A DNA stretch of 64,000 nt from an uncultured Rhodospirillaceae bacterium (GCA_903901915.1 CAIUSV010000040.1:62001-126000); one strand, 5' to 3'. Shown: positions 28,718 to 38,214, counted from the stretch's first letter. The notes: generated by a model from the letters alone, not told the origin. Program-made: numbers and translations.

Positions 28718-29415
28718 GAATCGAGGGGCTCGACCTGTTCTACGGCGACGCCCAGGCGTTGAGCGGCGTATCACTGACGGTGCCGCAAGGTGGCATCACC
28801 GCTATTATCGGCGCCAACGGCGCCGGTAAGACTTCACTCATCCGGGCGATCGCCGGGATGGAGCGGCCCCGGCGCGGCACCATCGTCTTTGACGGCCGTG
28901 ACATCACCGGATGGGATAGTCACCGGATTTGCGATCTCGGCCTGGGACAGGTGGCCGAGGGCCGCCAGATCTTTCCGTCGATGACGGTTGCCGACAACCT
29001 GGAACTGGGGGCGATGATCCCGCGTGGCCGCGCCGCCGCCGCCGCCACCTTGAACCGGGTGTGGGAGATTTTCCCCCGTCTGCTTGAACGGCGGGGACAA
29101 ACGGCCGGTACCCTATCGGGCGGCGAACAGCAGATGCTCGCCATCGGGCGCTGCCTGATGGGACAGCCTCGGCTGATCATGTTCGACGAGCCTTCGCTCG
29201 GCCTCAGCCCGGCCATGGTCCAAGAGGTTTTCGCCGTCATTCGCCGCCTTCACGACGAGGGGCTGACCATTGTCCTGGTCGAACAGAACGTTGCCCTGTC
29301 GCTCGGGATGGCCGATCACGCCTGCGTGCTGGAAAACGGTCGGGTGGCGATGGAAGGCGGCGGCGGCGAGCTGTTGGGCGACGACCGAGTCCGCGAAGCC
29401 TATCTTGGGCTGTAG
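28711..29415 (+). CDS. livF: ABC transporter ATP-binding protein LivF
   Basis: A 234-residue ATPase. It has Walker A GANGAGKTSLIRAI, signature TLSGGEQQMLAIGRCLM, Walker B LIMFDEPSLGL and H loop VEQNVALSLGMADHACVLENG, all typical of LivF. ATG 28711 gives MLRIEGLDLFYGDAQAL, the normal start, and overlaps the livG stop by seven bases. The last 16 bases overlap the end of the convergent binding-protein-like gene. Confidence 0.94.
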   Translation: MLRIEGLDLFYGDAQALSGVSLTVPQGGITAIIGANGAGKTSLIRAIAGMERPRRGTIVFDGRDITGWDSHRICDLGLGQVAEGRQIFPSMTVADNLELGAMIPRGRAAAAATLNRVWEIFPRLLERRGQTAGTLSGGEQQMLAIGRCLMGQPRLIMFDEPSLGLSPAMVQEVFAVIRRLHDEGLTIVLVEQNVALSLGMADHACVLENGRVAMEGGGGELLGDDRVREAYLGL

Positions 29416-30152
29416 TCCTTGAATTCATCCCGGCCCAGGGTTGCGGCGATGGCCTCCAACCGCGCCATCACCGCCGGCGCGTCGGGATAGGTTTTGGACA
29501 GCACCAGGAAGACATCCTGCCTAGCCAGCACATCATATCGCAAGCCGGCGATGGGATGCGCCGCCGTCACCTCGCCGGCCGGGCCGGCATAGTCGATCAG
29601 ATAATCGGCCCTGCCGGCTTCAAGCATGGCAAAGGCCGCCTCGTGGCGGATCGCCGAGTTGACCGAAACGTTGTTGCTTGGTTCGGCAAGATAATTCAAC
29701 AGGCCGCCATAACTATATCCGTGAATGGTGATCACACGTTTGCCGGATAGATTTTCACGGCTGGCAACCGATGGGACGTCGCCACGACGGTATATTCTGA
29801 TCTCGGCGGTTGCGACCGGGGATCGGCCCACCAGACAGCACCGACGCAGCGCCGTGGCGTCTACCAGCATGGAAAATTCAGCAGTTCCATCCGCCAGGTA
29901 GGAAAACAGACGGGCAGCGGGATAGGGCTTGCCGTGCCAGGGAATACCCGCGATGGCGAACAGCCGATCGGCGAAGCGTAGCAGCGGATTGTCCGGTTCG
30001 CCCCGGGCGTTGACCCGGGTGGTCCAGACCGACTGATCGGGATAGGCGTACTCGATTTCCCGTGGGGGTGCTGTTTGGGCGCTTGCTCCACCACCCATTG
30101 CCGCCACTCCGATCAATGCGGCGGCCACAGCCCCGAGCAGATCACGAATCAT
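29400..30152 (-). CDS. Periplasmic substrate-binding-like protein (SBP family 3 type)
   Basis: A 250-residue secreted protein with a signal peptide (LLGAVAAALIGVAAMGGGASAQ, about 5-26). The mature part is laid out as a type II binding fold: FADRLFAIAGIPWHGKPYPAARLFSYLADG, then GKRVITIHGYSYGGLLNYL and RADYLIDYAGPAG. It resembles the bacterial extracellular solute-binding family 3 proteins often found alone near sensor kinases or c-di-GMP proteins, rather than with a permease. The ligand is unknown. It is divergent from the histidine kinase gene that starts at 30272 and overlaps livF tail to tail by 16 bases. Confidence 0.72.
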   Translation of the reverse strand: MIRDLLGAVAAALIGVAAMGGGASAQTAPPREIEYAYPDQSVWTTRVNARGEPDNPLLRFADRLFAIAGIPWHGKPYPAARLFSYLADGTAEFSMLVDATALRRCCLVGRSPVATAEIRIYRRGDVPSVASRENLSGKRVITIHGYSYGGLLNYLAEPSNNVSVNSAIRHEAAFAMLEAGRADYLIDYAGPAGEVTAAHPIAGLRYDVLARQDVFLVLSKTYPDAPAVMARLEAIAATLGRDEFKDYSPR

Positions 30153-30271
30153 GGTAACCCCCGAGTCGATATCGACCAAGACTAGAGAGAAAACTTGATA
30201 CTGGCGAGTGCATTTGCCTATCCACTTCACCGCGCCTCGCCGACGATGTACCATGCCGCGAGGAGGGTTTG

Positions 30272-31924
30272 ATGAGTCAAACCGACAAGGGTATCCCGTG
30301 TGGCGGCCCGGTTGCGGTCGCCGGATCCGAGGCGTTCGGTACGTCCGGGTCGTTCGGCGCCCGTGGTGACCGTCCCGCTGACGGCGCCTCACTTCACCCC
30401 TATCTACGCCATGGTATCGGGGTGCGTCTGCTGATGGCGATCATTCTGTTCAGCGGTTTTGTCACTTTGCTGTCTACACTGACGCAACTTTATCTCGACT
30501 ACCTGACCGAAATGCGACTGATGCGCGATCGTTTCGGTGAAATCGAGACCAGTAGCCTGGCCAGCCTCGGCGGCAGCTTGTGGAGCCTCGATACCGACCA
30601 GCTGCGGTTGCAGGCCGAGGGGATCAAGCGTCTGCCCGACATCCAATATGTGGAAATCCGCGAGCTTGGCCGATCCACCGAACGGCGCTTGTTGGTGGCG
30701 GTTGGCGAGGCCGGCGTTCAGCCGCTGCTGGCCAACGATTACCATATCATCCACGGCGAAGCCGGCGGCGGCACCAGAAGCATCGGCGTCCTTCACGTCG
30801 AAGCGAGCCTTTCCGGCATGTATGGCCGCCTGATCGGCCGGGCCGTGGTCATCCTGGTCAGCCAGGGGGTGAAGACGTTCCTGGTAGCGCTGTTCATCCT
30901 CTATATCGTCCATCGACTGGTTACCCGTCATCTCGCCGCCATTGCCGAGCATGTCGGGCGCTACCGGTTCGGCATGGCGGCGCCGCTGGTGCTCGACCGG
31001 CCGCCACAGCGGCACGAGGACGAATTGGACCGCGTCGTTGGTGCGTTCAACGCCATGTCGGCGGGGATCGACGGCGCCTATCTCCATCTTTCCGAGGTCA
31101 ACGCCGAACTTGCCAACGACATTGCCGCCCGCATCAAGGCCGAGGAGGAGGTTCGACGGCTCAACGCCCATCTGGAGCAACGGGTACAGCAGCGCACCGC
31201 CGAATTGGAAGCCAGTAACCGGGAACTGGACGCCTTTACCTATTCCGTCTCGCACGACCTGCGGGCGCCGCTCCGACGGATCGAGGGCTTTGGCCAGCTG
31301 CTGAATGCCGAGGCGGGAGAGCGGCTCGATGAGCAATGTCGTCATTATCTCGAGCGGATCAGGGCCGGAACCCGCGAGATGGCCGAGATGACGGAAAGCT
31401 TTCTCAAGCTTGCCCGGTCAAGTCGCAGTGATCTGATCATGGAACCGGCCAATTTGGCCGATCTGGCGGCCAAGGTAATCACCCGTTTGCGAGAAAGGGA
31501 ACCCGACCGCATCGTATCGGTCCATATCGCTCCGGCCATGCCGGTTACCGGTGACCGCCGCCTGCTGGATATCGCGCTGGAGAACCTGTTGGGTAACTCC
31601 TGGAAGTATACCCGCCCGCGCGAGGCAGCCACCATAGCCTTTGCGCCCGAAGTGGTGGACGGGGTGACGAGGTATGTTATCCGCGACAACGGTGTCGGGT
31701 TTGACATGGCTCATGTCAACCGCTTGTTTACGCCCTTCAACCGGTTGCATCGCCCCGGTGAATTCGAGGGCACCGGCATCGGGCTGGCAACGGTTCAACG
31801 TATCATCACCCGCCATGGCGGACGGATCTGGGCAGAAGGCACCGTCAATCAGGGGGCGACGTTCAGTTTTACCTTGTGGGAAGGGAGTGCCGACAATGGC
31901 AACCTCGAAAATCCTCCTGGTTGA
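30272..31924 (+). CDS. Membrane sensor histidine kinase (phytochrome-type kinase core)
   Basis: A 550-residue kinase. A long polar N-tail precedes TM1 (about 53-75). A periplasmic sensor of about 110 residues follows, then TM2 (about 191-213), a HAMP-like region and a coiled coil (EEEVRRLNAHLEQRVQQRTAEL). The H box is YSVSHDLRAPLRRIEGF (His328), with ATP-binding DNGVGFDMAH and GTGIGLATVQRII. The kinase core and the Rcp1-like partner resemble bacteriophytochrome systems, but no PAS/GAF/PHY module is seen, so light sensing is not implied. ATG 30272 follows AGGAGGG. The response regulator ATG lies within its 3' end. Confidence 0.88.
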   Translation: MSQTDKGIPCGGPVAVAGSEAFGTSGSFGARGDRPADGASLHPYLRHGIGVRLLMAIILFSGFVTLLSTLTQLYLDYLTEMRLMRDRFGEIETSSLASLGGSLWSLDTDQLRLQAEGIKRLPDIQYVEIRELGRSTERRLLVAVGEAGVQPLLANDYHIIHGEAGGGTRSIGVLHVEASLSGMYGRLIGRAVVILVSQGVKTFLVALFILYIVHRLVTRHLAAIAEHVGRYRFGMAAPLVLDRPPQRHEDELDRVVGAFNAMSAGIDGAYLHLSEVNAELANDIAARIKAEEEVRRLNAHLEQRVQQRTAELEASNRELDAFTYSVSHDLRAPLRRIEGFGQLLNAEAGERLDEQCRHYLERIRAGTREMAEMTESFLKLARSSRSDLIMEPANLADLAAKVITRLREREPDRIVSVHIAPAMPVTGDRRLLDIALENLLGNSWKYTRPREAATIAFAPEVVDGVTRYVIRDNGVGFDMAHVNRLFTPFNRLHRPGEFEGTGIGLATVQRIITRHGGRIWAEGTVNQGATFSFTLWEGSADNGNLENPPG

Positions 31925-32333
31925 GGACAACCAGGACGATGTGGAGCTGACGCAATATGCGTTCCGCGCCAGTCAGGTCAACAACGAGCTGGACGTGGTT
32001 CGCGACGGTGAGGAGGCGCTGGAATACCTGTTCGGGGTTGGACGCCACACCGGCCGGAGGAGTTGCGAACGACCGGCGCTGGTCCTGCTCGATCTGAAGC
32101 TGCCCGGCATCGGCGGCCTGGATGTGCTTCGCTCCATGCGAGCGCGCCCCGAAACCCGCCGCATTCCCGTTGTAATCCTGACCACGTCGGACGACCAATC
32201 CGACGTGGTCAATGGCTATGATCTCGGCGTCAACAGCTACATACGCAAACCTGTCGCCTTCCATGACTTTTCGTCGTTGGTCGAACAGTTGGGTCTCTAC
32301 TGGCTGGTCACCAACACGGCGCCTCCGGCATAA
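31896..32333 (+). CDS. Single-domain response regulator (Rcp1-like)
   Basis: A 145-residue receiver with no output domain. Acidic pair EDNQDD, phosphoacceptor Asp66 in [10 protein letters not shown], the Thr in ILTTSDD and Lys118 in YIRKPV are all present. The insertion [10 protein letters not shown] is typical of Rcp1-like regulators that partner phytochrome-type kinases. It overlaps the upstream kinase by 29 bases and lies 11 bases before the GGDEF-EAL gene, so all three probably form one operon. It may relay phosphate to another protein or act as a sink. Confidence 0.9.
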   Translation: MATSKILLVEDNQDDVELTQYAFRASQVNNELDVVRDGEEALEYLFGVGRHTGRRSCERPALVLLDLKLPGIGGLDVLRSMRARPETRRIPVVILTTSDDQSDVVNGYDLGVNSYIRKPVAFHDFSSLVEQLGLYWLVTNTAPPA

Positions 32334-32344
32334 GGCGGTACGCC

Positions 32345-34429
32345 ATGGTCAAGCCGCTTGTGGTGTTGCTGATCGAAGACTCGGCCGACGATGCCGAGCT
32401 GCTGGAAATGGAACTGGTGCGCGGCGGCTTCCGTCCGACCATCCGCCGGGTAGAAACCGCCGCAGAAATGCGGACGGCCCTGGCATCGGAAGCACCGTGG
32501 GATGTGGTACTCAGCGACTATCATCTGCCCAGCTTCGGTGCCGCGGCGGCACTGGCCACCTTGCAGGAAAGCGGCCGCGATCTGCCGTTCCTGATCTTGT
32601 CGGGGGTGGTGCGGGCCGAGGAGGCCGTAACTCTGCTCAAGCGTGGCGCCCATGATTTTCTCGACAAGGGCGCCCTGGCGCGGCTGGTTCCGGCCATCGA
32701 GCGCGAGATGCGGGAAAGCGGCGAGCGGGCGCACCGCCGCCGGGCCGAGGAGCGGGTGCGGGTTCTGTCGCTGGCGATCGAACAAAGCCCGGTTTCGGTG
32801 GTGATCACCGACCGCGACGGTATCATCGGCTACGTCAATCCGAAATTCGAGAAGACCACGGGCTATCTGGCCGACGAAGCGGTGGGGCGCCCCATCGACT
32901 TCATCCATCGCCAGGATGCCGGGGCCGAAACCTACCGCGCCATGTGGGCGACCATGGGCGAGGGGCGAGAATGGCGCGGAGAATTCTGCAACCAGCGCCG
33001 CGACGGCAGTCTGTTTTGGGAACACGCCACGGTGTCGCCGCTGGAGGATGCCGACGGCAAGATCACCAATTTCGTCGCGGTCAAGGAAGACATAACCGCG
33101 CGCCGCAGCTACGAGGAACAACTGCTGCGCCAAGCCAATTACGACGACCTGACCGGCTTGCCCAACCGCCTGTTGATGCTCGACCGTCTCGATCAGGCGA
33201 TAGCGCTGGCAAATCGCCGGGCCGCGCTGACCGCGCTGCTCTACATCGATCTCGACCGCTTCAAGAACGTCAACGATTCCCTCGGCCATGCCGCCGGCGA
33301 CCGGTTGCTGGTCGAGGCGTCGGGCCGGCTGGGCGAATGCGTGCGCGATGGCGACACCCTGGCGCGCATGGGGGGCGACGAGTTCGTCATCATCCTTCCC
33401 GGGGTCGATGATGGCATCGCGGTCCAAAAGGTCGCCGACCGGGTGATCGATACCTTTGCCCGTCCGTTCGTCATCGCCGATCAGAACCATTTCGTCACCG
33501 CCAGCATGGGCATCACCCTGTTTCCCGCCGACGGTACCGACGGCCAGGTATTGCTGCGCAACGGCGAGTTGGCCATGTACAAAGCCAAGGAGCAGGGGCG
33601 GGGCCGTAGCCAGTTCTTTACCCGTGAAATAAACGAACGCATGCAAGAACGCCTGCACCTCGAAGGCAATCTTCGTGGCGCGGCGGGGCGTGGCGAACTG
33701 ATCTTGCATTACCAGCCACTCTACCGCGCCGATGGCGATTCGGTGGTCGGCATGGAGGCGTTGCTACGCTGGCAGCGTCCCGGCATCCCGCTGATGATGC
33801 CCGGAGGGTTCATTTCGCTCGCGGAAGAAGTCGGGCTGATCGGCGAAATCGGCGATTGGGTCGTTGCCACCGCCTGCCGCGAAGCCTGCGCGTTACTGGG
33901 TCCATCCGCGACCTCGGCGACACGGGTGGCGGTCAACGTCTCGCCGCGTCAGTTGCAAAATCCCGCCTTCGGCGCCTGGGTCGAACGGCAACTGGGCGAA
34001 TCCGGCCTATCCCCCCAACAACTTGAGCTGGAGATCACGGAAAGCGTACTGGTGGACGGCAGTTCTGAAACCGAAAACAATCTTAGAACGCTATGCCGAT
34101 TGGGGATTCGGCTATCCATCGACGATTTCGGCACCGGGTATTCGTCGCTAGGCTATCTGCAACGTTATCCCTTCGATACCTTGAAGATCGACAAGTCGTT
34201 CGTGGCTGGGGTCATGGTCGATGCCAATGCCGCCCGCTTGGTGGAAACCATCGTCACCATGGCCCACAGCCTCGGCCTGGAAACCGTGGCAGAAGGGGTC
34301 GAGACGGCGGAACAACTGGCTTTCATCCAGAACTGCGGCTGCGATGTGGTTCAAGGCTTTCTGCTTGCCAAGCCGATGCCAGTGGCGGATGTCGCCATCA
34401 CCCTAAAGAAAGGCTGGTCCTGCTATTGA
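32345..34429 (+). CDS. REC-PAS-GGDEF-EAL c-di-GMP synthase/phosphodiesterase
   Basis: A 694-residue bifunctional protein. The receiver (1-120) has phosphoacceptor Asp58. A PAS/PAC domain (about 140-255) follows. The GGDEF domain (about 262-430) has intact GGDEF at 343-347 and RDGD (334-337), the inhibitory site. The EAL domain (about 445-690) has EALLRW (471-476), [17 protein letters not shown] and AEGVET. Both activities therefore look retained. It follows the Rcp1-like regulator by 11 bases and its own receiver may be a target of the same kinase. The stop overlaps the hemerythrin gene end by seven bases. Confidence 0.93.
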   Translation: MVKPLVVLLIEDSADDAELLEMELVRGGFRPTIRRVETAAEMRTALASEAPWDVVLSDYHLPSFGAAAALATLQESGRDLPFLILSGVVRAEEAVTLLKRGAHDFLDKGALARLVPAIEREMRESGERAHRRRAEERVRVLSLAIEQSPVSVVITDRDGIIGYVNPKFEKTTGYLADEAVGRPIDFIHRQDAGAETYRAMWATMGEGREWRGEFCNQRRDGSLFWEHATVSPLEDADGKITNFVAVKEDITARRSYEEQLLRQANYDDLTGLPNRLLMLDRLDQAIALANRRAALTALLYIDLDRFKNVNDSLGHAAGDRLLVEASGRLGECVRDGDTLARMGGDEFVIILPGVDDGIAVQKVADRVIDTFARPFVIADQNHFVTASMGITLFPADGTDGQVLLRNGELAMYKAKEQGRGRSQFFTREINERMQERLHLEGNLRGAAGRGELILHYQPLYRADGDSVVGMEALLRWQRPGIPLMMPGGFISLAEEVGLIGEIGDWVVATACREACALLGPSATSATRVAVNVSPRQLQNPAFGAWVERQLGESGLSPQQLELEITESVLVDGSSETENNLRTLCRLGIRLSIDDFGTGYSSLGYLQRYPFDTLKIDKSFVAGVMVDANAARLVETIVTMAHSLGLETVAEGVETAEQLAFIQNCGCDVVQGFLLAKPMPVADVAITLKKGWSCY

Positions 34430-34851
34430 ACACTATCGGCCTTTGATGAAATATATTTAGATAACTTGCTATCTTCATTTACTGTGTGGCAGCTAAACCA
34501 ATTGAACAAGAATGGAATAAGCTCGTGCAGCCGGTCTATACCCTTGTGTATGTCAACAATGTATGAATTCATTTCGTCTAATATTGACTTGTGATTCATT
34601 CTATGTGCTGCTATGTCAACGTATTGCGCGTCCTCCATCATATTTTCTTCACTACAAAAATGAAATTCCGTATATAGCTTTAGTTCATTCAAGAGCCTAA
34701 GTACGCGCATAACATCAGCATCGCCATGAACTTCTCTATCTATGGCAACTATTATATCAAAGAAACTTCTGTGCTCGGAATCAATGCGGACATTTCCAAC
34801 CTCAAACCAGTCTTTCCATTCTATATGGATGCGATTATCCCACTTTAGCAC
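34423..34851 (-). CDS. Bacteriohemerythrin (oxygen-binding diiron protein)
   Basis: A 142-residue hemerythrin. All seven iron ligands are present at canonical spacing: His27, His64, Glu68, His83, His87, His122, Asp127. It starts [16 protein letters not shown], typical of bacteriohemerythrins, which bind oxygen reversibly in the cytoplasm and can serve storage, delivery or sensing. The gene is much more AT-rich than its surroundings: three sampled blocks of 60 bases (34561, 34621, 34681) hold 20, 21 and 26 G+C. It uses codons unlike its neighbours, a sign of recent acquisition. It ends convergently inside the GGDEF-EAL gene tail. Confidence 0.95.
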   Translation of the reverse strand: MLKWDNRIHIEWKDWFEVGNVRIDSEHRSFFDIIVAIDREVHGDADVMRVLRLLNELKLYTEFHFCSEENMMEDAQYVDIAAHRMNHKSILDEMNSYIVDIHKGIDRLHELIPFLFNWFSCHTVNEDSKLSKYISSKADSVQ

Positions 34852-34934
34852 TTTGATACCCTCCCTGATACGCCGCGCCCAGCTCAGGGCCTATTCATTT
34901 TGCTTATGACTTTGGGGCGGCGTCAAGAATCGGA

Positions 34935-34962
34935 AAGCCCGTTCGACGGATCGGACGGGCTT
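34935..34962 (-). terminator. Hairpin between the 68-residue ORF and the hemerythrin gene
   Basis: AAGCCCGT at 34935-34942 pairs with ACGGGCTT at 34955-34962, extended by CGA/TCG and a T-G pair around the loop CGGA, about 12 pairs in all. The T tract is weak on both strands. It lies just downstream of the minus-strand ORF at 35041. The rest of 34852-35040 holds no gene I can support. Confidence 0.45.
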
Positions 34963-35040
34963 CGATTGCCTTGCGGCGCGAATGGATTACTCGGGTAGGG
35001 TTCCTGCACTGTACGGCATGATGGCCTTCGTGGGCAGGGG

Positions 35041-35247
35041 CTACGTCACCAAGGACAAGCCTAGCCGAGAGCCAACTTCGACCATCAGGCTCAGAAGTTC
35101 AGACTCCATGAGGTCTGTCGCCAGCGCGACGCCGACGCAAAGTCGCAGAATGTCGTCTGACGTCGCCGTGGCGCTCAGATTGGCAATCACCTGAGCCGCC
35201 AGCCGCTTGATGTCTACTCGTGTCACGACGCCTGTTTCCCAGGTCAT
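35041..35247 (-). CDS. Small hypothetical protein, 68 residues
   Basis: A 68-residue protein beginning MTWETGVVTRVDIKRLAAQV, then a segment ATSDDILRLCVGVALATDLM. It looks alpha helical with no membrane helix and matches no family I know. Support for a real gene is the strong ribosome site GGGAGGGAAC just before the ATG. It sits between the Pat-like gene and the hemerythrin gene on the same strand, with a hairpin behind it. A plus-strand reading of the same region (34982-35194) has no comparable ribosome site. Confidence 0.55.
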   Translation of the reverse strand: MTWETGVVTRVDIKRLAAQVIANLSATATSDDILRLCVGVALATDLMESELLSLMVEVGSRLGLSLVT

Positions 35248-35331
35248 TTCGTTCCCTCCCGATAGTAGAGGGGGAGATACCCCAAGTTGGGCCCGGCGGC
35301 AAGTTACAACGGGGTTATGGCGCGGAAGGGC

Positions 35332-37935
35332 TCATCGATCCGTAGGAGTGAGAGTCAGGAGACATTCCGTCACCTCCGGGTCTTCGGTACGACCTAAAAC
35401 GAATCCGTATTTCCTGGCCAAGGCCAGCATGGCCGCGTTGTCGGAAAGAATCTGCGCTTCGATCTCGTGGGTGCTTCGCGTCCGGTGATAGCCGATCATC
35501 TTGGCCATCAGGGTGCTGCCCAGCCCGGTTCCCTTCATATCCGAGCGTACCGCGATCGCCAGTTCCGCCCGGCGGTGATCGGGATCGGCGACCGTCCGCA
35601 CCACACCCAGGGTTTCCCACGATTGTTCGGAAACCCGCCGGCTGGCGATGAAGGCCATTTCCCGGTCATAGTCCACCTGGGTCAGCCGGGCCAACTGGTG
35701 ATGGCCGAATTTTTGGGCGACACCGAAGAAGCGGTAGCGGAGGTCGGCTTCGTTCATCCGGTTTACCATTTCGGCATGGGCCGGTTCGTCCTCGGGGCGG
35801 ATGGGCCGCAGCAGCACCGCGGATCCGTCGCGGAGCACCGCGGGTTCCTCCAGTTCGGCCGGATAGGGGAGAATGGAAAAGCGGCGCAGGTCGGACTGAT
35901 CGATGGCGGCGGTGCGAACGCGGGCATCCACCGCCAGCACGCCGTGCTCGTCGGCGAACAAAGGATTGATGTCACAGGCGATGATCTCGGGGTTATCGGC
36001 CAACATGGCCGAGACCTTGACCAAAGCGTCGGCGATGGCGTCCAGATCAGCGGCGGGACGGCCGCCCTGAGCCTCCAGGCGCCGGGATACCCGGGTTTGC
36101 GCGATCAGGCGGCGGGCGAGGGGACGGTTCAACGGAGGCAGGGCCAGGGCGTGGTCGCGAACGACCTCCACCGCCCGCCCGCCTTCACCGAAGACCAGGA
36201 CGGGACCGAACAGGGGGTCGCAGGCAATGCCGATCAACAGCTGGCGGGCATGGGGACGTAACGCCATCCTCTGCACCCCGAAACCGTCAAAGCGAAGTTC
36301 CGGTGAAGCGGCAGCCACCCGACGGAAGATCGCTTCGGCGGCGGTCCTTACAGCCTCGGCATTTTCCAGGTTGAGCGCCACGCCCCCCACGTCCCATTTG
36401 CGTGGCACGTCGGGCGAGGAATAGGTCAAGGCGACGGGAAAGCCCATGCTGGCGGCGGCTTGCGCCGCCTCCCCCGGCGTGGCGGCCAGAACGCTCTCCA
36501 CCGTGGCGATACCGTAGATGGACAGCAATTCGCGGGTCTCCGGGTCGGTCAGGAAGCCGTCGGCACGGCCCAGCGCCCGGTCGATGATCGGGCGCGCGGC
36601 CCGGCGGGCGGAACGCAATTCGGGGCTGTAGTCGGATGGCGGCGTTTCCAGCAGCATTTCCTGATTGCGGTGATAATCTACCAAATGGCGAAATCCCCGC
36701 ACCGCATTGCCGATGGTTTCGTAATTGGGCAGGCCCGCCTTGGCGAACAGCGATCGCGTCGAGTTCGACGACGTGCTGCCCAGCCAGCAGGTCAGAAACG
36801 CGCCTCCGGCGCGCTGATGGGTGGATATGACGGCTTCGGCGCAGGCATTGCCATCCGACAGCGCCGTGGGAGCATGGATGACCAGCGTCGCGTCCAGATC
36901 GGAGGCGTCGGCCAGCAGGTTAAGGGTCGTGCCGTATCGCTCGGGCTGGGCACCGGTTCCCAGATTGATCAGGCGGGCCGGTTTCCTGGCGCCGATCAAG
37001 GCCATCTCATCCGCCGCCATCAAGCCGAGATCGGCACCGTTGCACAGCACTCCCAGCCGCTCCCCCTTGATGTGACGGTTTCGCGCCAGGGTCTCGACCG
37101 CCGCGAACAACTCGTCCATGTGATCGACCCGAAGCGCGCCGGCCCGCTGGGCAACCGCGTCGAAGACCTCGTCCGGCGCGGCGAGAGCTTCCGACAGGAA
37201 GGTCCCGATCGGTCGGTTGTCACCCGCACGGTTGGCCTTGATCAGCACAAGCGGCTTGTTGCGCGCCGCCGCCCGCGCCGCCGGCACGAAATCCCGGCGG
37301 TTGGGGATCTCCTCGACATAGAGCAGTATGGCCCTGGCCGTCTGGTCATTGGCTAGGTAGTCGAGGATATCTCCGAAATCCACGTCGCAGCCGCCACCCA
37401 GGCCGATGAAATGGGAAAATCCGATGCCACGAGCCTTGGCCCAATCGAGGATGGTCGAGAACATGGCTCCGGACTGAGATACAAAGGCTATCTGACCCGG
37501 CAGAACCGAAGTGTGGCCGAGGCTGGCATTCAGCCGGGCGGAAGGAACCATGACCCCCAGGCTATCGGGGCCGAGAACACGCAGCCCGCATGCCTTGGCG
37601 GCGGCAAGGATGGCGGCGTGGTCTCGGGAGCCGTCCATCAAAATCGCCACCCGGCAACCGCGTCGGCCCAACTGCTCGATCAGCACCGGGGCGTCGTTTC
37701 CCGCCTTGCAGATCACGGCAAGATCGGGAGCGAGGGGTAGCGAGGCGACGTCGGGATAAGCCAAGATCCCAGCCACCGCCTTTTGCCCCGTCACCACCGG
37801 CATAACCGGTCCGGTAAAGCGCCCATCCAGCAGATTGTGCATCACCACCTCTCCGACGGAACCGGGGTGGTCCGAAGCACCGATCACCGCGACAGAACCG
37901 GGGGACAATAGGTGGGTCAGGTTCGCGATGGACAA
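35332..37935 (-). CDS. Pat-like protein: acyl-CoA synthetase (NDP-forming)-like domains plus GNAT acetyltransferase
   Basis: An 867-residue protein. Order: CoA-binding Rossmann domain (about 8-130), ligase-CoA domains (about 140-440), ATP-grasp (about 470-690) and a C-terminal GNAT domain (about 705-865) with the acetyl-CoA loop DMKGTGLGSTLM. This matches Pat/PatZ/YfiQ enzymes, which acetylate lysines, for example on acetyl-CoA synthetase. The segment equivalent to the SHTG phospho-His motif reads GTFLSEALAAPDE (244-256), lacking His, so acyl-CoA synthetase activity is unlikely, consistent with a regulatory role for these domains in Pat. The start is TTG 37935. Confidence 0.85.
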   Translation of the reverse strand: MSIANLTHLLSPGSVAVIGASDHPGSVGEVVMHNLLDGRFTGPVMPVVTGQKAVAGILAYPDVASLPLAPDLAVICKAGNDAPVLIEQLGRRGCRVAILMDGSRDHAAILAAAKACGLRVLGPDSLGVMVPSARLNASLGHTSVLPGQIAFVSQSGAMFSTILDWAKARGIGFSHFIGLGGGCDVDFGDILDYLANDQTARAILLYVEEIPNRRDFVPAARAAARNKPLVLIKANRAGDNRPIGTFLSEALAAPDEVFDAVAQRAGALRVDHMDELFAAVETLARNRHIKGERLGVLCNGADLGLMAADEMALIGARKPARLINLGTGAQPERYGTTLNLLADASDLDATLVIHAPTALSDGNACAEAVISTHQRAGGAFLTCWLGSTSSNSTRSLFAKAGLPNYETIGNAVRGFRHLVDYHRNQEMLLETPPSDYSPELRSARRAARPIIDRALGRADGFLTDPETRELLSIYGIATVESVLAATPGEAAQAAASMGFPVALTYSSPDVPRKWDVGGVALNLENAEAVRTAAEAIFRRVAAASPELRFDGFGVQRMALRPHARQLLIGIACDPLFGPVLVFGEGGRAVEVVRDHALALPPLNRPLARRLIAQTRVSRRLEAQGGRPAADLDAIADALVKVSAMLADNPEIIACDINPLFADEHGVLAVDARVRTAAIDQSDLRRFSILPYPAELEEPAVLRDGSAVLLRPIRPEDEPAHAEMVNRMNEADLRYRFFGVAQKFGHHQLARLTQVDYDREMAFIASRRVSEQSWETLGVVRTVADPDHRRAELAIAVRSDMKGTGLGSTLMAKMIGYHRTRSTHEIEAQILSDNAAMLALARKYGFVLGRTEDPEVTECLLTLTPTDR

Positions 37936-38214
37936 TGGCTTGCCCTTTCAGGATGAGCGGTGGAGGCGCTAAGATCACAAACTCGGAAGCGAGCATTATC
38001 GTGCCGCGAATAATGTAGCAGGGAATTGCTGTCGATCCACATGCCGCCATGTCGGCCGGCCTTGAAGGGGGGGAAGGCGATATCGGTGGCGATCCCTGCG
38101 GTCTTCACCGGATTGAATGGCGTACCGCAACGGCCGTACCATCCTCATCTGAACGGGTGCTTACCGTCAGCCCCCCCTCGCCGGGGTAACTCCCACAAGA
38201 TAAAGGAGGCGACG

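Noticed and set aside
34982-35194. Plus-strand frame of 70 codons opposite the 68-residue ORF
   Set aside because: It has no ribosome site and an Arg/Ser-rich composition; the minus-strand frame has a strong ribosome site and a coherent helical pattern.
37562-38050. Minus-strand frame spanning the upstream part of the Pat-like gene
   Set aside because: Different frame from the Pat-like gene, Arg/Gly-rich and without a recognisable domain; the TTG at 37935 in the other frame begins the conserved Rossmann domain.
38026-38214. In-frame upstream extension of the 28-codon ORF
   Set aside because: It has no ribosome site, and the codons before ATG 38215 look non-coding; the strong AAAGGAGG lies directly before 38215.
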